The notes under the pieces are model-generated. The model was not told where the DNA came from, searched no databases, and saw nothing but the letters and a program-made list of their open reading frames with translations. The position numbers were made by a program, and so were the translations under genes. A DNA stretch of 64,000 nucleotides from Turbatrix aceti. Taxonomy: Eukaryota; Nematoda; Chromadorea; Rhabditida; Panagrolaimidae. This document shows, one piece after another, positions 11,464 to 23,384 of this stretch (within the stretch, counting starts at the first letter, position 1; every line of letters starts with the position of its first letter). The stretch spans positions 3,782,001 through 3,846,000 of the forward strand of contig OZ017766.1 of the NCBI GenBank assembly GCA_963969345.1, read 5' to 3'.

Positions 11464-12238
11464 ATGCTACTTGCAGAAGCCGACGGCTCGCGACACAGCA
11501 CCGCGTCGCCGGACTACAACGCCATGGCAAGCAACTTTGACTCCGCTCTCAGCTTCGAAGGGGACACGCGACCGCTCACCGCCGGCTTCCGCTCCCTCAG
11601 GCACCCGGCCGTCGTGGTCGCGCATATCGGCTTCCGGGCGGCGAGTATTTTCACGTACGTTTTTGCGAACGCGTTTTTCTCCTCCTTCATCCAGCAGTTT
11701 CTCATCATCGTGAGTTTTTTTGGGATTATTCAGAATCCCGCGCTGACTGTCTCGGATGCATTTCAGCTCTTTCTACTGTCCGCTGACTTCTGGACAGTGA
11801 AGAACGTGACCGGCAGGTTGCTCGTTGGCCTCAGATGGTGGAACTTTGTCGACTCCGAGGGCCACAATCACTGGAAGTTCGAAGCCAGCAAGGACGATTC
11901 CCGCTTCGATCCCTTCGAGCGCTCCATCTTCTGGTTCGCCCTCGTCGTAGCCCCTGCCTTCTGGGTCGTGCTGGTGTGTCTCGCGTTCGTGACGTTCAAC
12001 TGGACGTGGATGGTCGTCGCGGTGATGGGAGCCTCGATGACGGGTGCCAACCTCTACGGCTACCTCCGCTGTCGCTGGAGCAGCAGAGACGAGTTCACCA
12101 ACTACTTTACCCGATGGGCTTTCTTCAGCGTGAGTTTTTGAATGTGTGGATGGTGCCCGTGCAATAGCCGATTTTCAGATGCTCACGCGATCTGCGCAGC
12201 AAAATCAACAACAGCCTGGACAGACAATGACGGCGTGA
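11464..12238 (+). CDS. TVP23: TVP23 Golgi membrane protein (FAM18 family)
   Basis: Exons are 11464-11709, 11767-12129 and 12179-12238, giving 222 aa. Four hydrophobic segments and the family core SADFWTVKNVTGRLLVGLRWWN plus GANLYGYLRC identify TVP23, a conserved late-Golgi/trans-Golgi vesicle membrane protein. The intron 11710-11766 is 57 nt, in frame and free of stops, so simple ORF reading would insert 19 spurious residues before LFLLSADFW; removal restores alignment with human TVP23B. The short last exon encodes a Gln-rich tail. It starts 160 bp behind NRDE2 on the same strand, close enough for an operon. Confidence 0.92.
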
Positions 12239-12448
12239 TTTCCGTCGTCGTTCTTCGTCGGGCGACGAACCACCCGTTTTTATACAGGATTTCTCACAAC
12301 ATACCGGGATCTATGGGGAGTGGGGAAACGACGTTGTTTAAAACGGAAATTTAATTATATATTTGTGAATGTAAATTAACCGATCGAGTAATGGCTCCGC
12401 ACGCACCTTTGAAAGCCTGTGCGCCGGATAATCCGGGCCGCACGGCCT

Positions 12449-13415
12449 TTACTGGCCGTCGCCGGGCCTCGACTGTTGCGTGTACTCCTGCCAGGCGATG
12501 AGCGCATTCATGAGGTGCTTGGAGATGTCGATGGTCACCGTCGCGTTCTTCTGGATGTGCGCGAGGGAGTGGGCGAGCGTGAGGCGGTGGTAGTGCATGA
12601 TGTGCTGCAGCGCGACGGCCTGCACTGCGCCGACGGCCTCTGCGGTCGAGAAGACAAGCACGTGGCTCTTCCTCGACCGCGCGCCGGCGATGAACGCGTT
12701 GATGCGCACGAATTCGTCGTGGATCGCCGGGGTGGAGTCTTTTTTGGGGAGAGACGAGCGATACTCGCTGATCTCGTGGTGCTCCGAGCGAGGACACGGG
12801 CACTGGATGGCGTGGGGTCTCGACGTGCCTGACAGGTTCTGAAATGCAGTGCATTAAAGATTTGTTATTCCACACCCCTAATTTACGATGAGATGCGAGA
12901 TTTTGTTGGCACACAGCCACCTGCCGTCGGCTGCGGCTTCTGTCGTGCCGCAGTGGAGGAAGGCGAGGGCGCTGAACGTCCTCGGCGGAGCAGCGGAAGA
13001 GTCGCCAGGTGAGGAACAGAGGTGCGAAGAGGCGGAAAGGCTGCGCGGCATCTGCGGCTTCCTGCATCCTTCTGGCAGGCCCAGGGACTGGACAGAGACC
13101 TGCGTCAGCATCCGGCGCTCCTTGATTGCCGGGCACCCGGCTAGGAGAGGCCGCCGGTCGCGCGGGGCTGCTGACCCTGAGCGGAAGTTTTTCCGGGCGG
13201 CTTCGGATGACCTGGCGGCGATCACCACGTGCGGAAAATTACGGTAGCCGGAAAATGACCGGTTCTTCGGCAACAACGGGGGACTGTCCGTCGGGCATGA
13301 CCCTGAACAACAACAACAAGAGTGGTCAAGGCATGCTGACAACCGCTGACTCACCTGGAAGAGACGTGTGGTAGTCGACGGGGTCCTCGTCGTCGTCGTC
13401 CACCGAGGAAAGCAT
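12449..13415 (-). CDS. Dual-specificity phosphatase fold lacking the catalytic site (pseudophosphatase)
   Basis: Exons, in transcript order, are 13415-13355, 13302-12887 and 12838-12449, giving 288 aa. The N-terminal 120 residues are Ser/Pro/Arg-rich and unrecognised. The DUSP domain starts near residue 130 (FLHCGTTEAAADGRWLCANKISHLINLSG, matching the usual FLG-xxAA-xxxxLxxxxITHIINLS in form) and ends with the helix LTLAHSLAHIQKN...LMNALIAWQEY. The P-loop should read VLVHCxxGxSRS but is VLVFSTAEAVGAV at residues 219-231: His to Phe222, catalytic Cys to Ser223, and Arg to Gly229. It cannot hydrolyse phosphate by the PTP mechanism and is probably a binding protein of the STYX type. Splicing 12886-12839 (48 nt) restores the ISHLI-NLSG strand. 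It is convergent with TVP23. Confidence 0.78.
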
Positions 13416-13993
13416 CTGTGAAGCAGCGGCCGCGCCCGATGCTCGCTCTGTCGTCGCACGGATGCAACAGGCAACGGAGGGCTCTTCAAAACAATGGTGT
13501 CATTGAGCCAGGGGAACTCTCGGCTGCCGACGACGACGGTATAAATATTAAGGCATCGACAACGGCTTTGGACCCTCCCTGGTTATCGTTATGCATGAGT
13601 TCAGGTGTAATTAACAGAAGCAACGGTGCGCTAGCGCCAGACGTGTGCGTTTCCATGGGGACTCGTCTTCTCGACTACCTGCGCACAACAGGTAATCTGC
13701 CTGGGTGTCAATTTGAGCGTCCTCTTCCCCGGCGATGGAGACTCGTCTTTGGCCGCCGGGAGCAGGCGAGCAGTCATAATTTATTTTATTTTGCGGTGCG
13801 TCAAACAAATCAAAAGAACGAGGTGAGGGCACGTCGAGTCCGAAGTCCAGCGCTACGGTCGGTGGGGGGCGGGGGTGGATGCAAAATCTTTCAAAAGGCC
13901 GATAACTGAGCAAGACGCGACGCTGGACAGCGGACTCCGGGGGCCCTTCGAGGGAGCAAGTTGTTTTGTCACTTCGGTAGCGGGTCCTTTCAA
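13416..13993. other. Intergenic between DUSP-like and PLPPR-like genes
   Basis: These 578 bp lie upstream of the minus-strand DUSP gene and downstream of the PLPPR-like gene. Overlapping open frames exist on both strands (for example 13418-13909 plus) but they resemble no family. A TATAAATATTAA stretch near 13540 is the only promoter-like feature. Confidence 0.4.
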
Positions 13994-15963
13994 CTAGTAG
14001 TCATTTCTGTCGATGCTGTTGTAGGCACTCTGATTGCCTGCTTGCTGCTGAGAAGGAGGGATAATGGTACGGTGCAGCGCCTCTGTTGTCGTCGTCACTT
14101 CGTACGTCCTGTCCTGGTTGCGGCGCTGGCGTGCTGAGACCTGCGGTGGTGGCGGTGGGGGTGGGGGTTGTGGCTGAGGCACGTCCTCTTCGTAGACCCT
14201 GCAAAACAAAGGGGCATCTTTCTCTAAAAACCCGGTCAAAAAAGAGCATACACGTATTCTTCCTTGACAGACGGCGCCTGGACTCTCGGAAGTCGGAACC
14301 AGCTGAAGAACGGCGACACCTGTTCTTCGGCAGCCGCCATCGCAGCCGCTTCTTCGGCCGCTGTGCTGGTCATTGCGGCCCCGCTGTTGCTCGCGAAGTG
14401 GTAGACCTCTTGGAAGCACATCACGCAGTGCACCTGAAACAGCTCACCTGTAAGCACTACCCAAAAAAAGCCTGACAGACCAGGAATACAGCGATGACGA
14501 ATCCAATGATCCAGCCGACCCAGATGTCTCGCCAGTGGTTCTTGTAGCCGTTGATGCGCGAAAACGAATCGATGAGGGTAAGGCCCATGAAACCGAAGAT
14601 GAGGATAGGTCTGAGCAGCGGTGCTCCTCGCAAGTTGATCATGAAGTAGATGTAGCACTGCAGGTGCAGAAATAAGTCAGTCTGGTTCTCCCAAAACTGC
14701 AACTCACCGAAGCCCAGCAAGCGGCGAAGCTGCTGAAGGCGGCGTGGAGCGAGGGGAAGGTCAGCGACGCGTACCGCAGCTCGGCGGCTCCGCGGTAGTT
14801 GCAGGCTAGGAAGGGACTCGGCGATGGCGAGTGCTCGAGGGGCGCCGTGCAGTTGGGAAAGGAGACGTTGCAGAGCGAGAGGAAGTACGGCCGGTGGTAG
14901 CCAGTGAGCAGCTTAATCGAGTCCACGAAGATCTGCGTAATCAGCGCGCCGAAGCAGAACACACCTGAATTTTTTTGCAAAAATTGGATGATATCAGGTG
15001 TAAAAAGTCCGACTCACTGAAAAATCTAAAGATTCTTCGCGTGAAAAGATGCACTTTGCACTCCAGACAATTGGCGTAGATTGTCTTCCGGGGCTTGCTG
15101 GAGAAGAGCCAAAACATGATTTCGCCGATGAACATCTGAAAGGGACTCAAATTGACGTAATTGTACCGGCAGCTGACAACATTTTCCGTTTGTTACTGTT
15201 CATTAGTCTCTATCCTAAGCTCCGATATCCTGCGTATAATCAGTCCAGCTTCATCTTCTGTCGTTGCCATAAAATTAGTACTTGCTCCAGCCAGGTAAGG
15301 TCTTCGCGCCCGCTGACAACATTTTTTAAGCTGCACCCAGCCAAGTAGTACTAAGCCGAAGGACGAACTGCGCAGGTAGCCAGGTGGTACCCCGACGTGC
15401 TGACTGGCCGCCACGCGTAATGCGGATAACTCTTACCTACCTGAGTCGTTGCAAAACAAGGTGATGCAACAAGGCCCCCTAACTCAGCTTCCCTCGACGG
15501 ACTTACTCATCGCTATCGATTTGGCCGCTAAGCAACTTACCACGAGGCAGGGGAGGATGAAACTGAAGATATACAGCAGCGCATCCGAGATGTAGAGATT
15601 GAAGTCCTCGGGCCGGAAGTTGGGCTTGTACAGCGTGATGTCCCGGCAGTAGAACACCCGCTCATGGTAGGGAAAAACACGAGTGAATCTGCAAGCGCGA
15701 TAAAAAACGACCTTTGAAGTCACGAATAACAACGAAAAACAATCTTCAAAGTACAGCCAAAAAACTAACCGTAAATAGTACCAAAAGGTCCACAAACAAG
15801 CGAGTGTCACCACGTGCACGATGAACGTGGGCAGCGCAAAGTAGTTAATGTAGTTGTACCGATTTCTCGGCGGCGGGACCAAAGCGCCCCCGGCAGTGGT
15901 CGCAGCGCCGTACTGACTGGCCGAGAAGACCTCGGAATGCGCGCGCGACGGCGGCACCGACAT
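13994..15963 (-). CDS. Phospholipid-phosphatase-related (PLPPR-like) six-pass membrane protein of the PAP2 superfamily
   Basis: Exons, in transcript order, are 15963-15770, 15688-15541, 15135-15018, 14964-14708, 14657-14481, 14433-14252 and 14198-13994, giving 426 aa with about six membrane segments and a polar, Pro-rich cytoplasmic tail. PAP2 motif C1 is intact (K171..R178P179 in KLLTGYHRP). C2 reads F-PSLH-AAF (Gly of PSGH lost, His227 kept). C3 reads SRINGYKNHWRD, so the position of the catalytic His in SRx5Hx3D is Asn279, the same replacement seen in vertebrate PLPPR1-5. The region RRIFRFFSVFCFGALITQIFV also resembles PLPPR rather than LPP enzymes. I infer a non-catalytic PLPPR-type protein. 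The second intron is unusually long (405 nt). The tail exon is joined with a phase-2 donor GTATGC. Confidence 0.82.
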
Positions 15964-17963
15964 GACGATTGTTGCCGCGGGCAGAGAAGATCAATCCCCG
16001 GTTTCGCCTTCGCTTCCGACAAACAATGAAGAAACCCAAACGCAAGTGCTGGACGTCGTCTATGTCGACGAAAGAAAGATCGCAGGTTGAGTGACCGACG
16101 ACTTCGTCGTCGATGATGACGACGACAGTCCCCTCCCCAGGCGATCGAAGGGCTTCGCGCGCTGTGTTTGCACATTCCCGCGCGCTCGACAGCCGGCAGT
16201 CGTCAAGTGGGGCCAACCGACTGACCGACACTACCTCGCGCGGCTGCAGTGTCTCTACCACCTCCGTTCTTGCGGTCAAGCAAGCTTCAACCGGCCAGAT
16301 TTTGCAAACATTCGATTTCTCCATATTCATTCCTAATTCTCTCCCGGCTCAGTCCTACGAGTACTCCCGGTGCAGGAGGACATCGTTCCTCTAGTTTTTT
16401 TTCGTTGTCTCATTCATTTCCAACTGGTACTACATGCTGGAAGTTCAGATTACTTCATGCACTAACTTTTTCATTCATTACTGCTTTTTCATCATTTTTT
16501 GCAATGTGGTATATTTTTTTTACTGTGGAAGTTGTCAAGCATAAAACGGCTCTGATTAATTTTAATTTGGAAATTTGTTTCTGCGAAGAACAAAATTATA
16601 AACATCATGGGCACAAAATCACGAATACGAATCGATGCAAAAGAGAGTAGTTTATCAACCTTTTCCGAAGAATAGGCTTCCAAAAATTGGGTAAGACTCA
16701 TATGAGCCTACTTGCCCGGAAGCGGTTAGTAAAAGGCGAATCGCTTATTCGTTCAAAGACAAGTAAGCCAGAGATACGGAGAATTATTCGAGCTCAGCCT
16801 ATAAAAACAGCAGTGTGCAAAGAACACGGGCGTCCACGGCTGGTGCAGACAACGAGAGAAAACTACGTCTTTCGCTACGCAGGAAAGGAGACTTGTGTCC
16901 AGCCAAGTCAAAATTTCTGCATTCAGCAAGTGGATCATCGTTGATGAAACCCTGTGTGTGGATAAGAGATTATCATAATCCGGACTGCAATACTGTTTAC
17001 TCGCTGATGAATAAGGATGCAAAAAATAGCATGTTTACTTTCATCTCAGTATCTGAATTTTTCTTGAGCGTTTTCACGAATTCTGAGCATGCGATGATTA
17101 TTCGTGGCCACCTGGGGGCACGAGAAAAGAAATCCAGAAGAGACACGCGTGAAAGACGTCAGGCACAATAATTACATGGCTTCACTCCGTGCGATCGATC
17201 GCCCAGCGGCGGCGGCGGCGTGGTGCGCGGTGTCGTCCGTGCTTCCTCAGCGCCGCCGCTGCCACCACCCACCCACCAGCCATCAAACACGCTGGGGTAG
17301 ACGGAGTGCTTTGTTGTCTTCCGCAGAGCCGAATGTCGTCTCCCCCTCAAAAAAAAAAATTGGCGCGCAAATCGCCGAATGGATGACCCCCTTCGCGTTG
17401 TCCTCGGTGACGGCTGCGCGCGGGCCGCACAGAAGGCGGCATACTTCTTTTTTTTTCAACGCGCATACTTTCTCCACGATGGATAGCAGATCAAAAAGTC
17501 AGCACCGAAATGAAGTCACTGGTTTTGCCGAGCCTAGCATGGTCGCTATTGTTTTCATGCTGTTCCTCCTCGCTGGCAGGGTTTATTTATCGTTTCATAC
17601 TTATCCGGGCAATCGATCGCGGTTCGCAAACTTCCTTGCACCCCTCAGACGCGGATGAAACCACGCTTTCTCGCGCGCTGAATCCGTGAGTGCCAGCAAC
17701 ACGGCGGGATAATCGTAAGCAAGATCCCCGCTCGATACAGGACCCTTTTCCGGACGTTGCCAGCTAATTGCGCTCCGCGTGTTTGTTGTCTTGAACCGCT
17801 GCGATCGGCGGGCGAACGCCGAGCTCTCGATCGTGTTGCACAATGCCGCTTGTCAAATTCGGCGGGTGTTGTCTCGTCTTAATCGTTTCTTTTTTCCGGC
17901 GCGGACGCTTTCGTCCATTGAGTGAATCAAGTGAATTTCAGACAGGTGTGCGACGGGTGCAGC
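15964..17963. other. Intergenic, 2 kb, no supported gene
   Basis: The left third is GC-rich with overlapping frames on both strands, the middle (16400-17150) is AT-rich, and the right part ends in the acceptor GTGAATTTCAG at 17931-17941, 22 nt before the start of the next gene, a likely trans-splice or 5' UTR acceptor. I found no family match and no RNA gene. Confidence 0.4.
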
Positions 17964-19660
17964 ATGTCTTTCTTCTCCAAGATCTTCCGGCCTGCCAAAG
18001 GCAAGTCTCACGAGCAGTACTCCCAGGACGATTTCTCCAGGCGAACGTCTGCGCAGGCCGACGAAGGCCTCCGACGGGCGCCAGTCAAATCCTCGATGCG
18101 CCGCGCGGCCCAGAGAGCCTCAATCATCGGCGGAGGCAGCGGCGGCTTTTCCGTGCAGGCCGAAGCCGATCCTATTAACCCCTACTACGCGTTCCACCAC
18201 AACATCAGACCCCAGACAGTCAAGGTCGGTAAATGTCATGGATCTGGGGTGTCTTATAACAAAATGTCATTTTGCAGGGTCCCCGCTCGGTCCCCATCAT
18301 GTCCAACGATGACGACCGTCGCTTCGACGAAGATTCCGGCGAGATGTCGGGTTCCTCGTCGAACAGCAACGTCGCAGATCGCACTATTCATTCAGAATTC
18401 ATCCCGACGACTGCTTCCAGGGATCGATATCGTCACAGATCTCACGGCGGCAGGCGATCCGTGAAGGTGGTGTCTCCGGCGTACAAGCATCAGTCCTCGA
18501 GGCACCGTCGCAAGTACTTTCGCGACGAGTATTCAGGCGACAGTGAAAGCGAACCCGATTTTGAATCTCAGCTTACTTTGGTTTGTTTTGAGTGCTGTGA
18601 TTATCCGCGTTCATTTACGATTAATTTTTTAGGCTGTGAAACAGATTAAAAAGTACAAATCGAATCTCGGCAAAATGATGGACGACATGAATCGCCTCGA
18701 AGCCGAGAAACACGCTCTTCAGCAGGAGTACCGCGACCTCAAAAAACAATTTCGGGATTCGCTCACCGAAATGCGTCAGATCAAGTCTGAAAATATGACT
18801 TTGAAAACCCAGTTTTCGACTTTGGAAGCGGTAAGAGTGTAATTTGCTTGTTTGAGATTCTAATTGGACGTTTTAGGAACTCGCGCACTTTCGAGCCATG
18901 TATTACCAATACTCGATGCCTCCTCCACCCCCGAACCGACTTTTTTATCCCCAGCCAAATCCTCAGCCCGCTTACGCCTTCATGACCCCTCCAACCACCC
19001 TACGGACACCCATCGTGAATACGGGATCGACAGGCACGACTACTCTTGGTGGAGGAGGGGTGTACCGGCCCCAGAACCAGCCTGGGGGCCCTCATCACAG
19101 CCAGCATCCCCCAATCGGCTCCGGCGAGTCCCTGGCTTTCATGTCAGCCACGACGACTGCCAGCAACGCCAAGTTTCCCGGACTCGACCTGCACCACGAC
19201 GAAGTCCAGGATGAAATCAAGGTTTTCCGTCAGGCAGATGAGACCAGTCCTTCCAGGCCGCGTGAGTCTCCTTTTTCGATTTTTTTTCTGGTTAACGGAA
19301 TTTTTGCTTTTAGCCACAAATTGCCTATCACGGACCTCTTTTGACCTCAGCTCGAGCAAAAACAACACCGACGGACAGCAATCGACGGGCTCATCGCCGA
19401 AGGACAACCGCAAAATCGCCGCGGAGACAGATAAGACGCCCACCGACAAAACTCCGGTTGCCGGGACCGCGCAGGCGACGCCGGTGAACAGCACGCAGAA
19501 GATGGCTCTCTTCGAGCAGATGCTGGTCTCCAGGATCAGCCATACAACGTCACCCGGTGCCCCGCAGACCACGTTCACGCCCCCAAAGCGGACGAGTAGC
19601 GAGTGTGACCTGAGGCATTTCGCCGACCGTAGGATCCTTCACGTCATCGAACACCCCTGA
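17964..19660 (+). CDS. Coiled-coil protein, family of three in this window (diverged member)
   Basis: Exons are 17964-18224, 18278-18580, 18633-18830, 18877-19261 and 19314-19660, giving 497 aa. I do not recognise a named family. The N-terminus MSFFSKIFRPAKGK resembles MKSLRNIFRSKGHK of the two paralogues at 20576 and 25911, as do ADPINPYYAF (cf. ADDTVIMRPSYAY) and DEVQDEIKVFR (cf. VDEVKNFR) further on. The third exon is an uninterrupted charged coiled coil of about 66 residues (KQIKKYKSNLGKMMDDMNRL...). It is followed by a Pro/Tyr/Gly-rich segment and a Ser/Thr-rich tail. No signal peptide or membrane segment. A basic N-terminal amphipathic stretch suggests membrane or cortical association, but that is inference. 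Confidence 0.75.
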
Positions 19661-20575
19661 TCTCTCTGCCCCGCGTCGACCATACCGGTGACTTGTCGGT
19701 GGCTTTCCCCGCAGTTGTTGTTCCGTCCTTTCTAACATTAACAGTATATATTACCCTACTAGAACGTCGTCGCATTGGTTATCAGATTCTTATTATACAT
19801 AAACGACGATGCTTTACCCGTTTGAACCTGCAATCAAATCGGCATCCATCAAAGCGCGAGGTCGGATGTTGTTTGTCGAACTCCCTTTCAGCAGGGTCAA
19901 CTATCGCGTTTTGATCGGCCTGCCCGAGTCACCGCGTAATGTCGCCGCGGCGTCTTTGAGGTCCGCCGATTTTGGCGCCAAAATCTATAAGTCGCGCAGA
20001 CTCGCCTCGCCTTGCCGATTTTGAATTCGCGTGCTTTATTCTGTCGCGCAGCAACAGCCTACTGGCCTATCGACGAAGAAAACGCTCAGTCTCTCGCCCC
20101 TGACAGCTGGTTTTGGGTTGCTTGGTCTTTTCGGTCCTGCGTGTTTTTTTCGGCAATCGATCGGGCGACGAAAAACTAAAAATATTTGAATCGCGTTGTT
20201 GTTGTTTTTCGTCGCTGAACTTTTAAAATCGATGGCACGCTTCGATCCATTCAAAAAGCTCAGGTTTTGAGCACGATTTCCCAGAACCCGGAGTGCCAAT
20301 TGTCAGGGTGACTTTGAAGCCGCCGCCATCCCGGACGAGGTTTTGACATTCGGGGAGCGTGAAGTGTTGGCTTTTGTTCGCTCGCCTTGTCGGCATCCAC
20401 CTTGGCGCGGCGGGATCAAGGCGGGTTGCGCCCACCTGCAATCATCGTCCAGGCCGCCCGCGTCCCACCGCCGAGCAGCAGCCGCAGTCGCGGAACAAAC
20501 GAGCGAGCGCATCCTTCGCGATCGAGCCTGTTGCTGCTTGTAATTCTATTTATTCTATTTGTCGTCCTGTTACAG
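19661..20575. other. Intergenic with 5' acceptor for the next gene
   Basis: No gene supported. The last bases, CCTGTTACAG at 20566-20575, form an acceptor abutting the ATG of the next gene. The frame stays open upstream from 20387 but reads Pro/Arg/Ser-rich low-complexity sequence with no counterpart in the paralogue, so I treat it as 5' UTR, intron or outron. Confidence 0.45.
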
Positions 20576-21656
20576 ATGAAGTCGCTGAGGAACATTTTCC
20601 GATCCAAGGGGCACAAGGAGGAGAAGGAGAACCTCGATGAATCCCGGCACGTCACCTTCCTCTCCCCCGGCGACCGCCGGGCCTCGAAGCGGGGCAAGAA
20701 GACGCAGCGCACCTTCGCCGACGATACCGTCATCATGCGGCCTTCCTACGCGTATGAAGTGCCTACCGTCGCGTCTACGAGGAAGCCTACGCGGTCTTGC
20801 CCCGGCGGACCGCTCTCCCCCGCCGGCAGCAGCGACGATGAGACCCTGGTCGCCGAGAAGTACCACAAACGCCAGCCCCAGCAGTCCTACCAGCGACGCT
20901 ACCAGCAACTGGACTTCATGGCGGTCCACACGAGCACTTCGGAGTACGACGATCCCAGTCCGGTGGCTTCCGTGCTCCACCGTCGCCACGAGGTCTCCAC
21001 TACTGAAAAGTACTGGAAGGACAAGTACCAGATGTACAAGGACAAATCCCGCGCCATGAAAGCCGAGGTCGAGAAACTCCGGGCGAAGCTCGCCCTTGCG
21101 CACGAGGAACAGCGCAAGCAGGCCAGCGTCCTCACCGATCAACTCCGGGCTGTCACCGTCGAGCGCGACACCCTCAAGCAGAAACTCGAGATCCAGGCGC
21201 CGCCCTGGACGCGGTACCCCTTCGGCAACTTCCAGCAGCCCCTCATCAACGACACCTTCGCCGGCGGAGCTGGCGAACATCTCGCCTCCCACCCCGCTCT
21301 GCCTTCGACTCACTCGAATAACAACAATCAGTTCGCCCCGAGACCCTCTTCGGACGCCGTCGACGAGGTCAAAAACTTCCGCATGGGCCACGAATCTTCG
21401 TCGATGGACGATTCTTCCCGGACGCGTATGTTTTTTTCTTTTTTTTACAATTGTCATTCTGACAGCTGTGTTTTCAGGTGAACTCTCTCCGCTCTCGAAC
21501 CTCTCTCTCGAGCAGATTCGGGGACACGGGTTCCTCGATGACGGGTACAACACCTCGGGAACCCACGACTCTGCCAAGTTGTCCATCATCACTTCCGAGG
21601 CTTCGACGCCTCTCGTGCTTCCTCGACGCTTTGCCAATCCCGGTGGCTCTTTCTGA
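20576..21656 (+). CDS. Coiled-coil protein, inverted-pair paralogue A
   Basis: Exons are 20576-21425 and 21478-21656 (phase-1 intron, 52 nt), giving 342 aa. It is a close paralogue of the minus-strand gene at 24781-25911: the first 29 residues are identical and both share RTFADDT..MRPSYAY, STRKPTRSCPGGP or close variants, SSDDETLVA, a central coiled coil (KYWKDKY..YK..SRA.K.EV..LRA.L..A.EEQRKQASVLT.QLR..TVERD.LKQKLE), GAGEHLASHPALPST, VDEVKNFR and SSSMDD. Both have the intron at the same place and phase. Start: ATG directly follows a TTACAG acceptor in this gene and a TTCAG in the paralogue. Function unknown; the cytosolic coiled coil and basic N-terminus suggest a scaffold. Confidence 0.82.
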
Positions 21657-21999
21657 CTCTTGTAATTCCGGGTCGTGAGCATTTTGTCAGATGCCGATCA
21701 TGTTATTATATATTTTTGTGCGCTATCCTCTTTGCAATGCTTCAAAATAAAAAAAAGCGATTATCATTGAAACGCAGAAAGTCGTATAAAAAAACTTGGT
21801 TCATGGAAAATTCAGCCAGTGAGTTGGGGCATTACCGAAGTGTCTTAATTTAAACTGGCGGTAATTAAAACCGACTTCCCCTGCAGACAGACCAGAAGGT
21901 CTGTACCCCAAAAAGTGCAAAATAGCTTATGTAAGCTGCGCCTAGCCTTTTTTCATCGACCCAGGCGTGCCCGGCTTCGCTCATTGTTGTTACGGGCGA

Positions 22000-22748
22000 A
22001 TGAGCACAAAAAAGACTGTTCTCACCACCCTCACCGCTCCGGGCACCACGCTCAATCTGTGGCCGCATTGTCCTTCGCGGACGAAAGAAGAAGGCGGTCT
22101 CGGCGAGGAGGAGGCTATCGATGGCTTCTTCCCTTGTCCCGCGTGCGACTCAGTGAGGAGCAATGCTGAATTAATTCAATCTGACCAAAATTTGATACGG
22201 CTCCTCGCTAGACGGCCCTCGCCGCCGACGGAACTAAAAAACTTTTTTGACAACGTCGCAGGCGCTGCAGGCGTTGTCCTGTTTTTTTCGCTCGCACTTG
22301 TGTGTGTATACACTTGCCTGAATCATTTTTGTGCGCTCTCCGGTTTTCTTCGTAAAAAATTCGCGAATCGTGATACTTGTCCTTATTTCGCAAAAAAAGA
22401 GACATAAATATCTACGTTGGCCGGAGTCGATCGATGAGGCTCCCAGGTGTGACCACCACCACCACTAAACGTGATCAAGAGGGGACCGATTTCTGAATTC
22501 TGGGGGTAACACTGGGGTCTGCTTTGTGCTTTTAATGACATGATCAGCATCAGATCGACTCGCGCACGAGTGTGTCTTCGATTTACTCAGCGGCGGAAGA
22601 CCTCTTTGACTACGTCCTCCCGTCGGCCTCTTTGGGAGCTCTCGTGTCGAGGATCTTGCTCAAACACGCCTTGCACGTGTCTTTTGCGCTCTCAGAGTTG
22701 TTTTCTTGGCTTCCGAACTTCACGGGCTTCCCTGCAGATTATTTCGGT
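22000..22748 (+). CDS. Possible orphan gene, two candidate exons (weak)
   Basis: A tentative model joins 22000-22152 (51 codons from ATG, ending in CPACDS before GTGAGG) to 22548-about 22748 after GATCAG. The second piece reads as a mixed polar and hydrophobic helix-rich segment beginning HQIDSRTSVSSIYSAAEDLFDYV. The phase is compatible, but the implied intron is 395 nt, no clear end was found and no family matches. It may be non-coding. The rest of 21657-23877 shows no other supported gene apart from the frame at 23385. Confidence 0.25.
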
Positions 22749-23384
22749 GTAATTTTCAGTTGCGTGATGTTACTTTATTTTTCCGCATTTGCTTCTAAGC
22801 TCATTTTGTTCAAAATCGAAGCTTTTGGCTCCAATGACCGTTTCCGTAATCCTTTTTACGTTCGTTCACACTTGAATCTTTGAACCATGGGAAATAAGCG
22901 CGGTGTTGTTTAAAAATTCAATTTTTCAATTTTGGCATAGGTTGGAGTGTTGCGTAATGAAATTGTGCCGCTCATTTCCCAAATGCACAGGGCGCAATGC
23001 TCACCGCTTGGTCGTCTTCTCAAAATGTCATGTATCGCAATTACTCGAGTGTTGAGAACGCAAATTTCTACCATTTTTTAGCCGCTGCGTAAAATTCGAT
23101 CGTATTTGCGCCTTTCGTGGTGTGCATTATTTACGCAGCTTTTTGGACTATTTTTTGGTGCCTATGGGCAGCCAAAAAAAGAATTTTACTGGCAGCAGAG
23201 TGAACCGACATGCAACAAAGCGACGACCAATTTGTCCTGATTGGAACTCCTTCGCTTTGGGGGACGGCTTTCTTGGTGGTGGGGCATGGATGGACTGACC
23301 GCTGGGCAAATGCCGCATGCCTAATGAGCCGCGGCAACAGTCAGTCACTTTGCCCAGTCACTCGAGCGGTTTTCTGGAGTCAAG

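Noticed and set aside
13418..13909. 163-codon plus-strand frame
   Set aside because: No family match, low-complexity Arg-rich reading, and it overlaps the first exon of the DUSP gene on the other strand.
15845..16330. 161-codon minus-strand frame upstream of the PLPPR-like gene
   Set aside because: It overlaps the start of a real gene in another frame and has no recognisable features.
20387..20575. N-terminal extension of coiled-coil paralogue A
   Set aside because: Low-complexity, no counterpart in paralogue B, and both genes have an acceptor directly before the shared ATG.
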